DNA of 64,000 nucleotides, taken from Zopfochytrium polystomum (lineage: Eukaryota; Chytridiomycota; Chytridiomycetes; Chytridiales; Chytridiaceae). Both the position numbers and the translations under genes were made by a program. Location: positions 28,572 through 92,571 of the forward strand of contig JAIVFJ010000237.1 in NCBI GenBank assembly GCA_025765615.1. Direction: 5' to 3'. Numbering within the stretch: the stretch's first letter is position 1; each line of letters opens with the position of its first letter. This document shows positions 32,803-46,132 of this stretch, in pieces. Under the pieces are notes generated by a model. It searched no databases and was not told where the DNA came from. It saw nothing but the letters and a program-made list of their open reading frames with translations.

Positions 32803-35800
32803 TCAGAGGAAATGAGCATGTATGTCAATGTGTTTTGTGCGAGCATGCGTGAGAGGGTTGAGCACTAGTGCAATTGCAAATTGATTTTCCTCGAGGATTG
32901 GTAGTGGCCGCTGTGCGGGGAGTTGCAACTCTGATAATACAGCTAGGAGCCATTGTGCTTCTTGGAAGGTTTCAGAAAGTGAGTAGTATTCTGCTTCCAT
33001 GGAGGATAGCGATACTTGATGTTGTTTGCGTGAGACCCAAGAGACAGTGGCGCCCATGAGGAAGAACACATATCCAGTGCGCAATGTGCAGTCTCCAGGT
33101 TCACCCCCATAGGATGCATCAGCGTATGCAGCTGGTTCAAGGGTGTCATTTGTGAAGAGCCGTAGCGGCTTGTGGCTTTGCCTGTAGAATAATCCGTAGT
33201 CCCAGGTGCCTCGGAGGTAACAAAGCAGGCAGCGGAGTGCATTGCGATGGCACTGCGTGGCTTCAGTTGGAACTGGGAGAGTACATTTGTTGCAAATGTG
33301 ATATCTGGTCGAGTTTGTGTTGCGAGGTATTGAATTTTCATGAGTATGGATCGATACCAGCTTGAGTCGCTCTCGCTGAGCTCAATTGACATTTTGTCAT
33401 GCATAAAGGTGATAGACCTTGGAGTTGATGCAATATCGAGGTCGTCCCACATTTTCTCTTCAGTGAGAATTGCCCTGGTGTATTCGTCTAGGCCCATCCA
33501 AATGCCTTCGGCGTTGCGCTTGAGGTGGACGCGAATCACTTGGCTGATAGTGGTTTCCTTGAGGGACATGCTGTACTCAGCGCAAAAAGCATCCTCAATT
33601 TTTGCGACAAGAGCTGGGGTGTTGGCCATGACATTGATGTCGTCGACAAAGACAAAGATGATTTCAAACGTTTGTTGCTGAGAGTCTACTCGAAAGAAGA
33701 GGCAGGGCTCAGCAAGAGATTGATTGAAGCTGAGTTTCTCGACAATGAACTTTCGAAGGATCAGGAACCAGTTTCGTCCAGATTCATGGAGTCCATAGAG
33801 GCTGTTGAGGAGTTTGCAGAATAGTTTCTTTCCATCTGGAGTGAATCGCTCGTGGCCTTTTGGTGGATGCATGTAGATGACTTATTTGAGAAAAGCGTAC
33901 AGGTAGGCTGTGTTGACATCCATGCTGTGGTACTCGAGGTCAAAAGCAAGGCTGATTGCAATGAGCAGTCAGATGGCCTGGATCTGGACGACAGGAGAAA
34001 AGGTGTATGTGTAGTCGTTGCCTTCATGTTGGGTGTTTCCACATGCGACAAGACGTGCTTTCCATCGCTTCAGCCAGCCAAAGGGGTTGAGCTTGTAGGC
34101 ATAAACCCATTTGCAGAACATTGCGTGTTCGCCAGGAGTAAGAACTGCCCATTCCCAGACCTTGTGCTCATCCATGAGAGAGTGAAGTTCCTCAAGCTCA
34201 GATGCAGTCCATTCTTCGTTATAGTCTGATGCATGGGCTTCCTTGTGGGAACATGGCACTGGTGGGAGTTGTGATTGGTGGATTGGTTCTTTAGGGAAGC
34301 GCTTTGGGAAGCGTGGTTCTGGTTTAGCTGATGCAAGGTAGAGTCGCAAGAGATGGCGAGTGATTGTTTGATTTGCAAGTAGCTTGCGAAGTCCACTTGG
34401 TGCATCTTTGATGTTGACAATGACAGATGGTGGAAGTGGTGATTCAATGACAGGTTCTGGTTCAGTGTTGATGGATGCTGCTACGTGGTCTGCCGTTGGA
34501 GCTAGGCTCTCTTCAGGTTTGTCTTCATCTTCACCCAGGACGACAGCGAATGTGTCAGGGTTCCAACCATAGTCGTCATCGTCATTATTGTCTTCCATAT
34601 CTTGGGGAAGAGTTGGAGGTTGATCTGTGGAGTTTGTTGATGATGATGGCGGCTGTCCCCCCTGGGAGCCTGGCGCAGTTGCTGGCGAGTACGAGTGGGG
34701 GGAGCACCGTCAGTGGGAGAGTTGGATAATCAATGGTAAGAGTCAAGTGGTGGCTCAACAGGCTTGAAAGAAGGAGAGTCGTCAGTTTTCAGGAAAATCC
34801 GTAAAATCATCAGAGAGAGAAGTTAAGAAATCAGAATTAAGAGATTGAAGCTTAGCGTCACTGCGGACAAGGCCAGGAAAGACATGCTCATGCAAGTTCC
34901 TTGACATAAGGGACAGAAGGCTGAAAGACAATGGGAGGTTGGTGGTTGATACAGTAGGCCTCAAATTGCTGAGTGTTAAGACCAAGGTTGTCTGCCTGTA
35001 CAAATAGAGTTCGATGAGTGGGGAAGAGTTGCTCTTCAAAATCAATGCGATCAATTATCCTTTGAGTGACGCCTGCTGTGCGAGCGACAGTGTTGACCCA
35101 AGTATAGCCTGTGGCGCAGTCGACAATAACTTCAAAGTAGTTGGAACCGTCAAGAGAACGTGTACTGATCTTTCCAGTTTGGTCGGTACACAGCATCTGC
35201 AGTGGGGCAAAATCAAAACGAGGTTTGGCCATGAGGTGTTGCCAGCGCATCTTTGCCATATCGCAAATGAGGCAAGGCTCGCGTGTTGTTGGTGGTGGAG
35301 CAGGAGCACCATCAACATCACCAGACTTGAGAGTGTCACGTACTTGCTCTTGGTGGATGTGGCCAAAACGTCAGTGCCATAGGTTGTGTGCAGTTGCTGG
35401 TGATGCGTAGGCAATGGGCTCAACTGAAATTTTCCTCTGCACAGCTGGGTGCTGGACTGGAATGAGATAGTAAAGGGGCAGTGCTCAGATTTGTGCGTGT
35501 GTGCGTTGGTGGCCTGCCTGCACATGCGCCAAGCCAATGTCATCCCAGCCAGGCTCCAAGTGCAGCACTTCACACCAGCTCAACCAAACCATGCTTCAGC
35601 CTCAGCAGCTGTGGCTGTACCACAAGCAACTCTTGTTCCTTTCTCTGGATTTCACCCTCAACCTGCTACAGGACGGCCAAGTTTGGAATCTCTGCACAGA
35701 ACTCACACCCAGTACCTTCAACTCTTCCAAGACATCGATGGATTGAGGTAGCCTTTGGCTCCGGCCTATGGGTGACTCCTGGCTTGCGGCAGTCACAACA

Positions 35801-36506
35801 GTCCCTTTCCATGTGGTGAGCGTATGCCTTGTGGTAACCACACCAGTAGCATGGCCTATCCCCACAACGAGGGGAGCGAGAGCGGTTGTGGTTGTCATGG
35901 ATGTTGTGACCACTGTTGTCATTGTTCCTGTAGTTGCTTCCTTGGCAATAGTTTCGTTCTGCTCACTCAAGGTCATTGCGGCCTCCTTGGATGTGGTCGC
36001 TTCGGTGGCATCTATCCTTGCGATCTTCATGGTTGTCACAGTGGTTGTTGCCCACTTGACACCAGTTGCGGTTGTTGCAGCAGTTCCTGCGGTCTTCATC
36101 TTCATCCGCCTCGAGGGCAGTCAACACAGCAGTAAGCTCATCCATGATATTCTGTAGATCGTTGAAGCGGGCATCATTGTTTCAACGTGCTGCCACAAAT
36201 GGTCCAAAACGACTATGAGCTGAGCTGCGTGTGAGGTCTGTGCGGAGTTTGCTCTGCTGTTTGCGGACAAACTCATCAAGTCTGTTCTGGCCATGAGATG
36301 AATAGTCGCTGAAGTCGCTCAATCTCGCACACATAAGAATTCAGATCTTGGTAAACGCAAGGGGCTTTGAGTGTCTGTGCATAGCTGCAGACCTGACTAT
36401 GCATTTTCAAAATCATCAATCGAGCTGGATGGGCAGGCATTGTTGAATGTTCGGCGAATGGCAGCCACACAGTCTCGATAGAGGTGAATGTTGCGGCAGA
36501 GTTCAA
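32803..36506 (-). pseudogene. decayed Ty1/copia gag-pol
   Basis: Domains occur in copia order on the minus strand. Gag remains at 35790-36506, with a CX2C...HX4C-like knuckle (CYWCGYHKAYAHHMERDC). Integrase is at 34888-35280 (LICDMAKMRWQ, LCTDQTGKI, GYTWVNTV). Reverse transcriptase is split over 33969-34598 (WVYAYKLNPFG, WKARLVACGN, YTYTFSPVVQ) and 32943-33872 (LYGLHESGRNWF, FVDDINVMA in place of YVDD). RNase H is at 32803-33084 (SLSSMEAEYYSLSE, ARTKHIDI). Several frameshifts separate the parts and the second integrase Asp region is altered, so the element is dead. The protease region was not resolved. Confidence 0.9.
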
Positions 36507-36570
36507 ACAAGTGCGAGGTCTCTGGAAGCCTGATCATCAAAGCTTATGAGATCTCCTCTTCATCTTCAGG

Positions 36571-36790
36571 GGCTCATCTATAGTCTAGTGGCAAAAGGGA
36601 TAAGACAAGTCTTTAAGATGGGAAGCTCCTGGTTATTAGCAGAGCCAGTACCCTGGATTCAGCTCAAACTCAACAAAGATGGATGATGTGGTTCAATTCT
36701 GTCTTTATTCAAGGACAGCTAGACCAATTGGAGTTGCTCAATGAAGAGTACCCCACAGGCCCCAGGTTCAAGCCCTGACTATCCAACATG
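36571..36790 (+). repeat. tRNA-like fragment(s), possible SINE
   Basis: tatagtctagtgg at 36582-36594 matches the A box of tRNA-Glu/Asp genes, and ggttcaagccc at about 36767-36777 fits the B-box consensus. The spacing is too long for a tRNA and no cloverleaf folds, so a tRNA-derived SINE or relic is the likeliest reading. Further on (36930-37045) the unit agcttggtc.ggtagcactggccta occurs twice. Confidence 0.4.
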
Positions 36791-37262
36791 GTGACCAACA
36801 GGCAGCAGTTCAACAAGGGGATGCCCTAAGGCAGTATGGCATCTGCCAGTATCACGGAGACAGAGCTCAATGTGAGAACCAACCAGGTAGGGGAAGGAAG
36901 AGAAAGGAAAAGGGAAGGAAACCTCACCCCAGCTTGGCATACAACACACTGGCCTGGGGAAATCATACCTCTACTAGCTTGGTCAGGTAGCACTGGCCTA
37001 AGAGGACTCCATCCCCAGCTTGGTCTGGTAGCACTGGCCTAGGGAGAAACACCAAAGAGGAAAGAAAAGGATTAGTTGTTACCTAGGTAGGATTTATTGA
37101 GAGAGAGTAGATATATATAGAACAAAGGAGGGGAGAGAGGGAGTATTTATAGGAAAGGGGAGGAGAGAAAAAAGGAAAGAAGGAAGAAAGAAAGAAACGA
37201 GAAAAAGGGAAAAGACATAACAAAAGGAGAAAATGAAAGAAAGAACAATTTGGAAGGGTGAA

Positions 37263-38450
37263 TCACTCTTTCAGCCACACCCCCCCTCCACCCAGTGTCT
37301 CTCCTGCCTCCAATTTTGGGGTGAACATAATTTGAGGCTTTGAGGCCACATCAGTGCAGGGACAGTGGATTGAAAGGTGGGAAAATGAGAGAAAAAGGAA
37401 AATGAGTAAAAATAAGAATGAATAGGATGAATGAGGCGTGTGCCCCTTGTGCTTAGGCCCATTCAGCACAAGGAACACAGGATGCTCTTTTATAGTGATA
37501 AACACTAGAGCCCATGAGGGATGTGATGAATGGTAATAAAAAATAAATATGGGGGGCCAATATAATGACATAGTCACAACTGGGGAAGAGCTTTTAGGGA
37601 GACCCCAGCTAAGACCATGATCAGTGAGATTAGGAATCTCACAAGCTGACCAAGCTGTTTCATTCTCCTTGATGAAGGTGGCATGCATCTTCAGCACGGC
37701 ATTCATGAACTCTGATGAAGTCATGATGTGATGCTGAATCCGGTACTTGACAGTTGCTTCGACAGCCACAACTGGTCCAGCATTAGCTTGCTCAGCGACA
37801 GTCAGTACATAGAGATAGTTTGGTGAGAGTGTTTCACCAGCCTTCAGCTCTGGTGTACTGTACCCACCATTTCGACAGTGCAACCAGAAACGCCATCCGT
37901 CCCACTGATCCTTGGGTAGGTGTGTGACGTACGTATGGTAGGCCTCCTTGTTGCAGAAAGGTCTCTCAAGAGGGAATAGGTTGCTGGAAAAATTTGGAGG
38001 AGTTGCTCCACAGTGCGGCAGTTGCTCCACAGTGCGGCAGTAACAAATAGTGACTCTAGGAGTTGTTTGATGCTCTACTTGATGGAGAAATGGTCCAGAA
38101 TAGAAGATGTGTGTTGCACACAATGCTTGTTGCAAGCTGATTGATGGACCAAAAATTCTGAAATCAGAATTGCAGGTTGGCACTGTTGAATAGCGACCGT
38201 GCGCCGAATTTAAGGCGGAGGATTGAAGTTTTGGTGGTGTTTTCCTTCGGAGAGTGTAGGAGAGCGGAATAGACTGAACTTAAAGCAATTTGGTGTCCAG
38301 CTGGGGTGACTTGTCACACAAGAAAGGACAAAATTGTGGTTGGAGGTAGTGGTAGTTCGACTTTTTGGACCCCCTTATCAAAATCTCTTGTAGCTCCTGC
38401 TGTGGGCGTTGTAGCGGGGCACGTTAGGTATCAATGGAAAGAGCAGAAGC
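37263..38450 (-). pseudogene. capsid-like ORF remnant, possible endogenous viral element
   Basis: A 306-codon open frame (37263-38183) in a lower-GC island. It has a beta-rich pattern, with a segment around 37700-37860 of alternating hydrophobics ending VVAVEATVKYRI, reminiscent of the last strands of a viral jelly-roll capsid. Upstream, a different frame with one stop (about 38180-38420) has a similar character, suggesting a frameshifted and interrupted coding region. The similarity is by pattern only and no virus family can be named. The 3' part of the open frame is hydrophobic low-complexity and probably not coding. It could equally be an unknown transposon protein. Confidence 0.3.
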
Positions 38451-38803
38451 AGGAGAATACAGGTATGCAAGGGCGTCCTCCGATCGCTTCTCCCCGTTGC
38501 GACGATGTCACTCAAAGTTGAGGAAGCGTTTTTGACTTTGGCGATCAATCAAATTCCGTAGAGACAACGTAGAGAGCTCTGTGATAGTTCGTTGGAAAGA
38601 GGAGATTCTTGAATGCACTATAGCAAGCCCAGATTGAATGACAGGGTCAGCCAGGAGAGGGCGTTGAAAATTTTGGGCCTCCCAAACGAAATGGTTTCTA
38701 AAGTTGAGATATGCTGATTCTGTTTGTTGGAGGTGGTAGAGAGTGTTTTTCTGGACTAGAATCTGTGGTTGATGCAGCCAGATAGCTGGCACGCTGATGT
38801 GTA

Positions 38804-38895
38804 AACAGTCTACTCTGAGTGAGTGAGTGGAAGGAGTGAATGAAGAGGAGATGTGTGCTTGTGGGTGGTCCTTCTCCCCAACTTGGAGAGAAAGG
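38804..38895. repeat. ~90-bp dispersed repeat, copy 2
   Basis: Matches 32171-32261 with a few changes. Here it lies directly downstream (minus strand) of the orphan AspRS exon, within what was its intron. Confidence 0.85.
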
Positions 38896-38913
38896 GGAGA
38901 TTAAATAACGTAC

Positions 38914-39000
38914 CAGGAGCAATCTCAAAGACGCGCTCAAAGTCGGAACAAATTGCCATCTGCTTGTAAAGTTGTGGTGATTGCGCCAGGTATGCGTCGC
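38914..39000 (-). pseudogene. orphan internal exon of cytosolic aspartyl-tRNA synthetase
   Basis: An 87-nt segment bounded by cctgcag and gtacgt encodes [15 protein letters not shown] then [13 protein letters not shown], the class II motif 2 entry of eukaryotic AspRS. Exon phase is 1-1. Neither the preceding nor the following AspRS exon (FRAEN... region) is nearby, so this is a captured or stranded exon, not a working gene. Confidence 0.8.
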
Positions 39001-39116
39001 CTGCAGGAAAAAGAAACAACGATTGCTTTTAGAAAGAAGAGAATTGAAAATATGCGCCCACCCAACAACTCTCGGGAACTAAGTTACAGAATCTTCTAGA
39101 AATAGGATGAAGAAAC

Positions 39117-39365
39117 TGTTATGAATTATTGATACATGATGATGATATACACGCTGTAATAGTTGCTAGGCAAGCGTGACTGGCACAGGGTAAAAACCTC
39201 TCCTATATTATCTGCTTGAGCAGAGGAGGAGGAAAACTGTTGACACTGGGTTTCCGTTCCACTTAATACTCGGAGTATTTGTCATCAGCGCAAGCCAGCA
39301 CCCAGGTCTGCATTGGTGGTGGCTTGCTCTCCTATGGGCATTGTGAGAACGATAACTGACAGTCA
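39117..39365 (-). mobile_element. copia-type LTR, truncated
   Basis: Matches 32270-32518 almost base for base but lacks the outer ~58 bases (including the TGTTAGG terminus). At 39366 it is joined directly to HNH-family sequence, so the end was removed by recombination or deletion. Confidence 0.85.
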
Positions 39366-39366
39366 C

Positions 39367-40170
39367 CTGCCGGTTCCACCCTCAGCAACAGGGGCGCCCG
39401 AAGCGTCCTGAGCAGTTGCACCGCTTCTGGCCAAACTCCACCAACGGCCTGGCCCTTACCCACTCCCAAACCGGTCGGCTGTGGCTGTGGCCCAGGATGT
39501 CTTGCAAACATTCGGCAGCAAGTGTGAAGAACTACTGTTTGACTATCCTCCCATTTCAGAGTCAGATTCAACGTCACCCAATCATGCAGAGCTACGCAGG
39601 CTTCTGGAAATCCGACAAGCGGGATCCTTTGAAGGCTTCCCGAAAGTGGAAATTGCCCGCCTAAAGCTCATGTACGCTGAGAAGAGAGTGAAGTACGCTA
39701 AGGAGAGAGTGATTGATGCGCTGGCCACAAAGGACAGTGCGCAAAGAACCTTAGACAGTGCTCAGGCCGCAAAGGACTCCGTCAGAAAGACGCTGAACAG
39801 CGCTAGGACGAGACTGGACAGCTGTCTTGACCTCATTGAAATGGGGCAGAAGCCTTCTGCAGACGCTGCTCCACTTGAAGTGCGTCTCTGTCGAGCAGAG
39901 GAAAGGTGCAATGAGGCGAGATCTGATTTCAGTTCAGCAGAAGCCAGACTTGACACAGCAAGCTCAGACGTAAAGGACGCTGATCCAAACTCAATGATGC
40001 TCTGGCGGAGCTCAGCGGAGTTGGAGAAAGCGATGGCTGAACTGAACAATCGCATTGAAGCACTGGAAAAGAAGCTTGGTTGGTGCTGCGTTCACATTTT
40101 GGATCGAAGCCTCACGTTTTGGTGAATCTTCCCATATTGTAAACCAAGCCGCCGTTGGCGCCCTGGTTTA
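39367..40170 (+). pseudogene. third, truncated HNH/coiled-coil family copy
   Basis: Collinear with 15970-16760 of the intact gene. It begins inside the Pro/Ser-rich segment, keeps an open heptad-repeat region (39481-40125; SAEARLDTASSDVKDAD, AELNNRIEALEKKLGW) and loses the HNH domain: homology stops near 40170 within an AT-rich palindrome. It has an extra repeat of KYAKERVI type relative to the intact copy and lacks the SAEARLD tandem. Confidence 0.8.
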
Positions 40171-40408
40171 CAATATTTTTCCAAGTAGCATCTCCGAGGA
40201 GGTGAGAGGGGTAAATCGGCGAGGGGGCCTTTGCGAGCCCATTGGCAAGAGGCTGCAATTCAGTCAACGAAAGACTATATATGCCCAAAATCAATGAACA
40301 AGGAAACAAGCAATCCCATCTTGCCCGGCGTCCAAAAGTTTGCTAAACCATGCCCACTTTCTCAACCATCACATATCGTCATAGGGCTGCTGCCACGGCC
40401 GCATCTTT

Positions 40409-43400
40409 TCACTCCACCAGACGTAGCTCGCTCTCGCCAGTATCGGCGTGGTGGGTTCTTGCCTCGTCCAAGCTCTTGTACAGGCTGTGCGCAGTCTGCA
40501 CAACGTCGTCCGGGATTCCTAAGAGGCGGAAGGGCAGGGAGGCGGAGCGGCAGGCCAGGCAGGGCAAAGGAAGAGCAGCAGTGAGAGGGGCGTGGAAGGC
40601 AGATGAAAGATCACTAAATATGTGGGGGACACGATTCAAGAACTGACCTGCCAGTCGTGCAATCTCAATGCCGTGAGAACGGTCCGCCAGGCCATCTTCG
40701 AGTTCGTACAAGAACGCAAACGCTCCGCCCTGCAACATTTTGCACCAGAAACATGAAGGAGCCAGAGAACATTGAGAAAATCTACCATTGAAATAGAAAA
40801 ATGAAGCACATACATCATCGTGTATCTTCATTCGATAGTATCGCACCAGCGACGCAGCGTTTACCTCTTCGTCTTCCCCGAAGCTCTTTGGAAGTAGCGC
40901 GCGAATCTCGTGGTGGTGGGTGGCGAAGAGCGTCAAGGACCGATTGACCGCCAAGAGCCTCTTTAAAATTGCGCATGCGATCGACAGCCCGTCCTGCGAG
41001 GCCGTGCCTCGGCCCAGCTCGTCCACGATTACCTGCGAGTATGAATATTCAAAATAAGGATCATTGTGGAAATAAATTGTTCCAGTGTGGGTCAGCGATA
41101 GTATTGGTAGCAAAGCAGGGGAGTTCGAACCAGGCTCCGGCTGTCCGCGTTCCTCAAGATATTTGCAGTTTCCGTCATTTCGACCTTTTGATCAGTAGAA
41201 GCGTTCCGTGTCACTTACAAACCCTCGCGTGTCCCAAACAAAAGCCAAAAACAAACAAGAGGTGCTCACCATGAAAGTGGACTGATTCCCGGCAAGGTTG
41301 TCGCTCGAGCCAATCCGCGAGAACAATTTATGCACAATGCCAATAGTGGCAGTCTCCGCCGGCACAAACAGTCCGGCTTGGGCCATGAGGACAATGATTG
41401 CGCTTGGCTCTGTTGTTAGGTTGTGCGGCTTCCCACCTGCACTTACCATTGGCGAAGAAAAGTGCTTTTGCCACCCATGTTCGCCTGAAAAGTATCACCC
41501 GTGTGACGATTTTGGACAAATTAACAAGCCGTGAGGCAACTTACACCAGTGACGACCCATACAGGGGTTTCGGTGGACAAATGAAGATCATTTGGAACAA
41601 ACTGCAATAAATGAGTTGTGAGTTTGGGTACTTCACGAAAAAGAGGATATCTCTGTCCACACATACCGATGTGTCACGGTTCAGTTGCATTTTTTCCACG
41701 ACGGGATGTCGCCCTTTTCGTATCAGGAGCTCGGGTCTGCGTTGCCTTATTTAAGTGCCCGTGCATTTGAAAAACTTGGCAACTTACGCGTCGGAAATCA
41801 GAGGCCGACAATATGAGCGCTCTATAGAGAGTTCGGCCATCGCGGACGCAACGTCGATCTCGGCAACGGCTCTCGATGTCAAAATGATGCTCGATGTCTC
41901 CTCCTTGATCTGAAAGCCCATAATGAAATTCTAAGAACAGATGGATTGAGAAACAATTCAGTCTACCAACCTCCTGACAAGCGCTGTCGAAAACGTTTCG
42001 CTCTATCGAATCGATCTGGGTCTCAAGACTAGCCAGGGCATCAAACAATTCGGACCACAGCTTGAAGAGAGTGAAAGCGGGTTGGCTACTTGAAATTCAA
42101 ATAGCCACAGCCCACCTTGTGTCTGTACTGTCGTTTGTTAGTGAGTTTCTGCCGGGGCAAGTCTTCTATCTGAGGGTCGCTTGCAAGAGACTTTGGAAAG
42201 CCCGCACTCTTTCCTTTATGAATTTGAATCACAGGGCCGTCGCGAGGATCTACCGTCAAAGCGACATCGCAACCTGAAGGCAATAATTGAACTGTCATCA
42301 GTACTCTTGACACAGTGAAATAAAGTAAAAACAAATTACGGTGTTTTTTCGAAATTTGGTTAAGCACAACCAATGCTTTGGATTTACACAACTGGTATTT
42401 CTGGAAAATCTCGTCCAGCTCTTTCGAAACGCCAGGAGAAATGGTGCCCACTTTCATTCCAGTCGCGCTGAATGACTTCTTTTCGCTGCCGTCCTTTGTG
42501 ATCATCCGGGTGTTGTCGGTAGAGTCTTGGCTGAGCAGGTCTTGTTGCCTGGCAGCCAGCGAGTCGAGCGGATCCAATTGCTCTGCGACTGCCTTGAGGG
42601 CAAGGGATGGGCCCGCTGCGGGGTCCAGGCGTTTCAGGAATCGGTCGAGGAGGTTGCGCAGCTTGCGTATAGACCCAAGCGACTGTACGATGGTCGTCAA
42701 GTCGACGTGGCGCGCGGAATTCAAGTGGAGGCGCTGGAGGGCCCTCTCAATATCGCGGAAAGACACAAGCGCGGCTCGTGTTTCCCGCATGAGCTCAGGA
42801 TTCTCCCGGAACACCTCGATAAGGTCCAGCTGATGATTGATTCGGTCGATTGCAATAGATGGGTTCTCTGTTTATTGGAGGAATCAGCTTGTTCCAGCAA
42901 CACTGTTACTTACTTAGCCGCGAAGCGAGGAGGCGACTTCCTGGCGCCGTTTTGGTGCGGTCCAGCTCGTGGAAGAGAGTTCCTTTCTTGTCTCCCTCCC
43001 GTATAGACCTGACAATCTCCAAAGAGGCGACGGTCGACGCATCCAAGTGCATGACCAAATGCTGTTCATTTAGACCGTCCACATGAAAGTACGGGCTCAA
43101 ACCATAGAAATTCGCATTGACATAGGACAGCAAGGCTCCTGCTGCCATCATCGCCTCCTCCGGCACCGACATCTCCCGTTTTAAAACCGCCGCGGGGCTC
43201 GACCGCACGTTGAGCAGAGGGAGCTGCAGCTTGGGGTCCATTTTAGCGAGAAATTGGTGAAATGTCTTCAGAGTGTCGTCCCGCCCAAACGACTGCGCCT
43301 TCAGAGGTGTAATTGTCAGGTGCTCCACGCGCTTGCGCTCCCGGAGCGCATCGTACACGGTGGGTGGCGCGTGTTCGCTGACAATCACCTCCGCCGGGTC

Positions 43401-44403
43401 CACTCGGGCCAGCATAGACGAAAGCGCCTCGGGTGCGCACTGCGCCACAACAAAGTCGCCGGTGTTGATGTCTCCCCAGGCCAGGCCCAAACGCGTGGAG
43501 TCACCTTCACCCAGTGCTGCGACCGACAACAGGAACTGATTCTGACGCATGGATTCCTCTGTGTCGTTCAGGGCGGTGCCTGGTGTAACGATGCGCGTCA
43601 CTGCACGCGAAAAGTTCTTGCCAAGCGACATAAAGTCCCTAGCAACTTGCGAGACGATCGCGACGGTTTTGCCGTGCTCAATCAAACGCTCCACGTATCG
43701 ATTCAACGAGGCAAGCGGGAAACCGCACATGCCAGTTTTGCTGATGGCCAAGTCAAGAAGGTTTGCGATTTCCTCGAAGTACGGTTGAATGCTGTAGATT
43801 TCATAGAAGCCGCCGACTTGCGTCAAAAGGATGTGGTCCGGGTATTTCGACTGAATAAAAAGTATTTCGTCTTTCAGGGTCCGCGGCACGCCGTGCCGGT
43901 CAAGGCGAAACCTGCGGTAAGAAGTGTCAAAGGTCGCTGGTCCAGCTCAGTCCAGCACAATCCGACGAGTTTGGTCCAACTCACTGTGGTGAATCCGGCT
44001 CGTCGATCGCTTCCCTCCTTTCATTACCTACCCAATTTGCATCGTCCTGGGTGTCATTGTCCACAACGTTGTTCCCACCCTCAGCGACCGGAATCGGCAC
44101 TGGCCTCCTATTCGTAAGATGCACTCGGATGCGAGTTTCCACGACTTCTGAATACGGACTATCCTCGCCGGTTTTTTTCCGCGATTTGGTTGCTTTGAAA
44201 CGTCGAGGAGGAAGTAAGGACAAACAGACGGTTGGGAACTGCCCGGGCACGGTGACTATCTGTGAGCTCGTGATTGAGAGCGCAGGAATGCGAACGGTGC
44301 CATCCGTTGTGGTAATGCCGCGGAGTAATGGAGTGGCGGTGCAGCGCGCCGCGCGTGGGTGCAGCCGGCATGGCGAGCGGGTAATGGTGTTCAGCGAATG
44401 CAT
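40409..44403 (-). CDS. MSH1: mitochondrial MutS homologue MSH1
   Basis: Fourteen exons join in phase: 43985-44403, 42914-43911, 42340-42867, 42116-42273, 41971-42060, 41788-41909, 41667-41736, 41545-41601, 41447-41484, 41270-41402, 41131-41184, 40814-41032, 40648-40729 and 40409-40518, giving 1025 residues. The N-terminus ([20 protein letters not shown]) is a basic mitochondrial presequence. The mismatch-recognition domain starts [12 protein letters not shown] and carries [14 protein letters not shown]. The ATPase has [22 protein letters not shown], Walker [11 protein letters not shown] (usual Pro replaced by Ala), [15 protein letters not shown], Walker [20 protein letters not shown] and [26 protein letters not shown]1 maintains mitochondrial DNA in fungi. 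Confidence 0.95.
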
Positions 44404-44640
44404 GCAGACGAGACGAGCCAGGGATTGTGGCGGGGCAGGTCGGTCGGTCAGCTTGTCCGGTTTTTCTTCCGCGTCAGACGCAGCTCCAAAAGCAAAAAAG
44501 GCTGATTGAGGGTTTGGCAGTATATTAAAGGAGGACGAGGGGAAAAGCAAGATCGCATAGCCGCCCGGAGATCGGGGAACGGCACAAGACGTGCACACCC
44601 GAAAAGCTCCAGCGTACATTCCATCTCGTAGTTTCAAACA

Positions 44641-45907
<1,267 letters not shown>

Positions 45908-46132
45908 GGCTGCCAGTTGGTTCGGAAAGCGCTGTCGTTGCGTTCGGCTTTTGAAGTGGTTCAAGTCGTGGCAGCGCCCAGTTTTGGCAAAGGTGAGGCT
46001 GATCTGAGGAAGCGGTTCACAGGCGAGTCCGAGCCATGCGCCTTGTCAAGAAATAAGTCGCCATCTTTCCTTTCTTTCTTTCATTTTCTCTTTCGTTTTT
46101 TTTCTCCCACCCGTCCATCTGTGTGGATTGTG

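Noticed and set aside
40860..40875. gtaaac donor after GEDEE in MSH1
   Set aside because: Reading through gives [12 protein letters not shown], the expected MutS segment, and the later gtatgt donor keeps phase with FLYELEDG.
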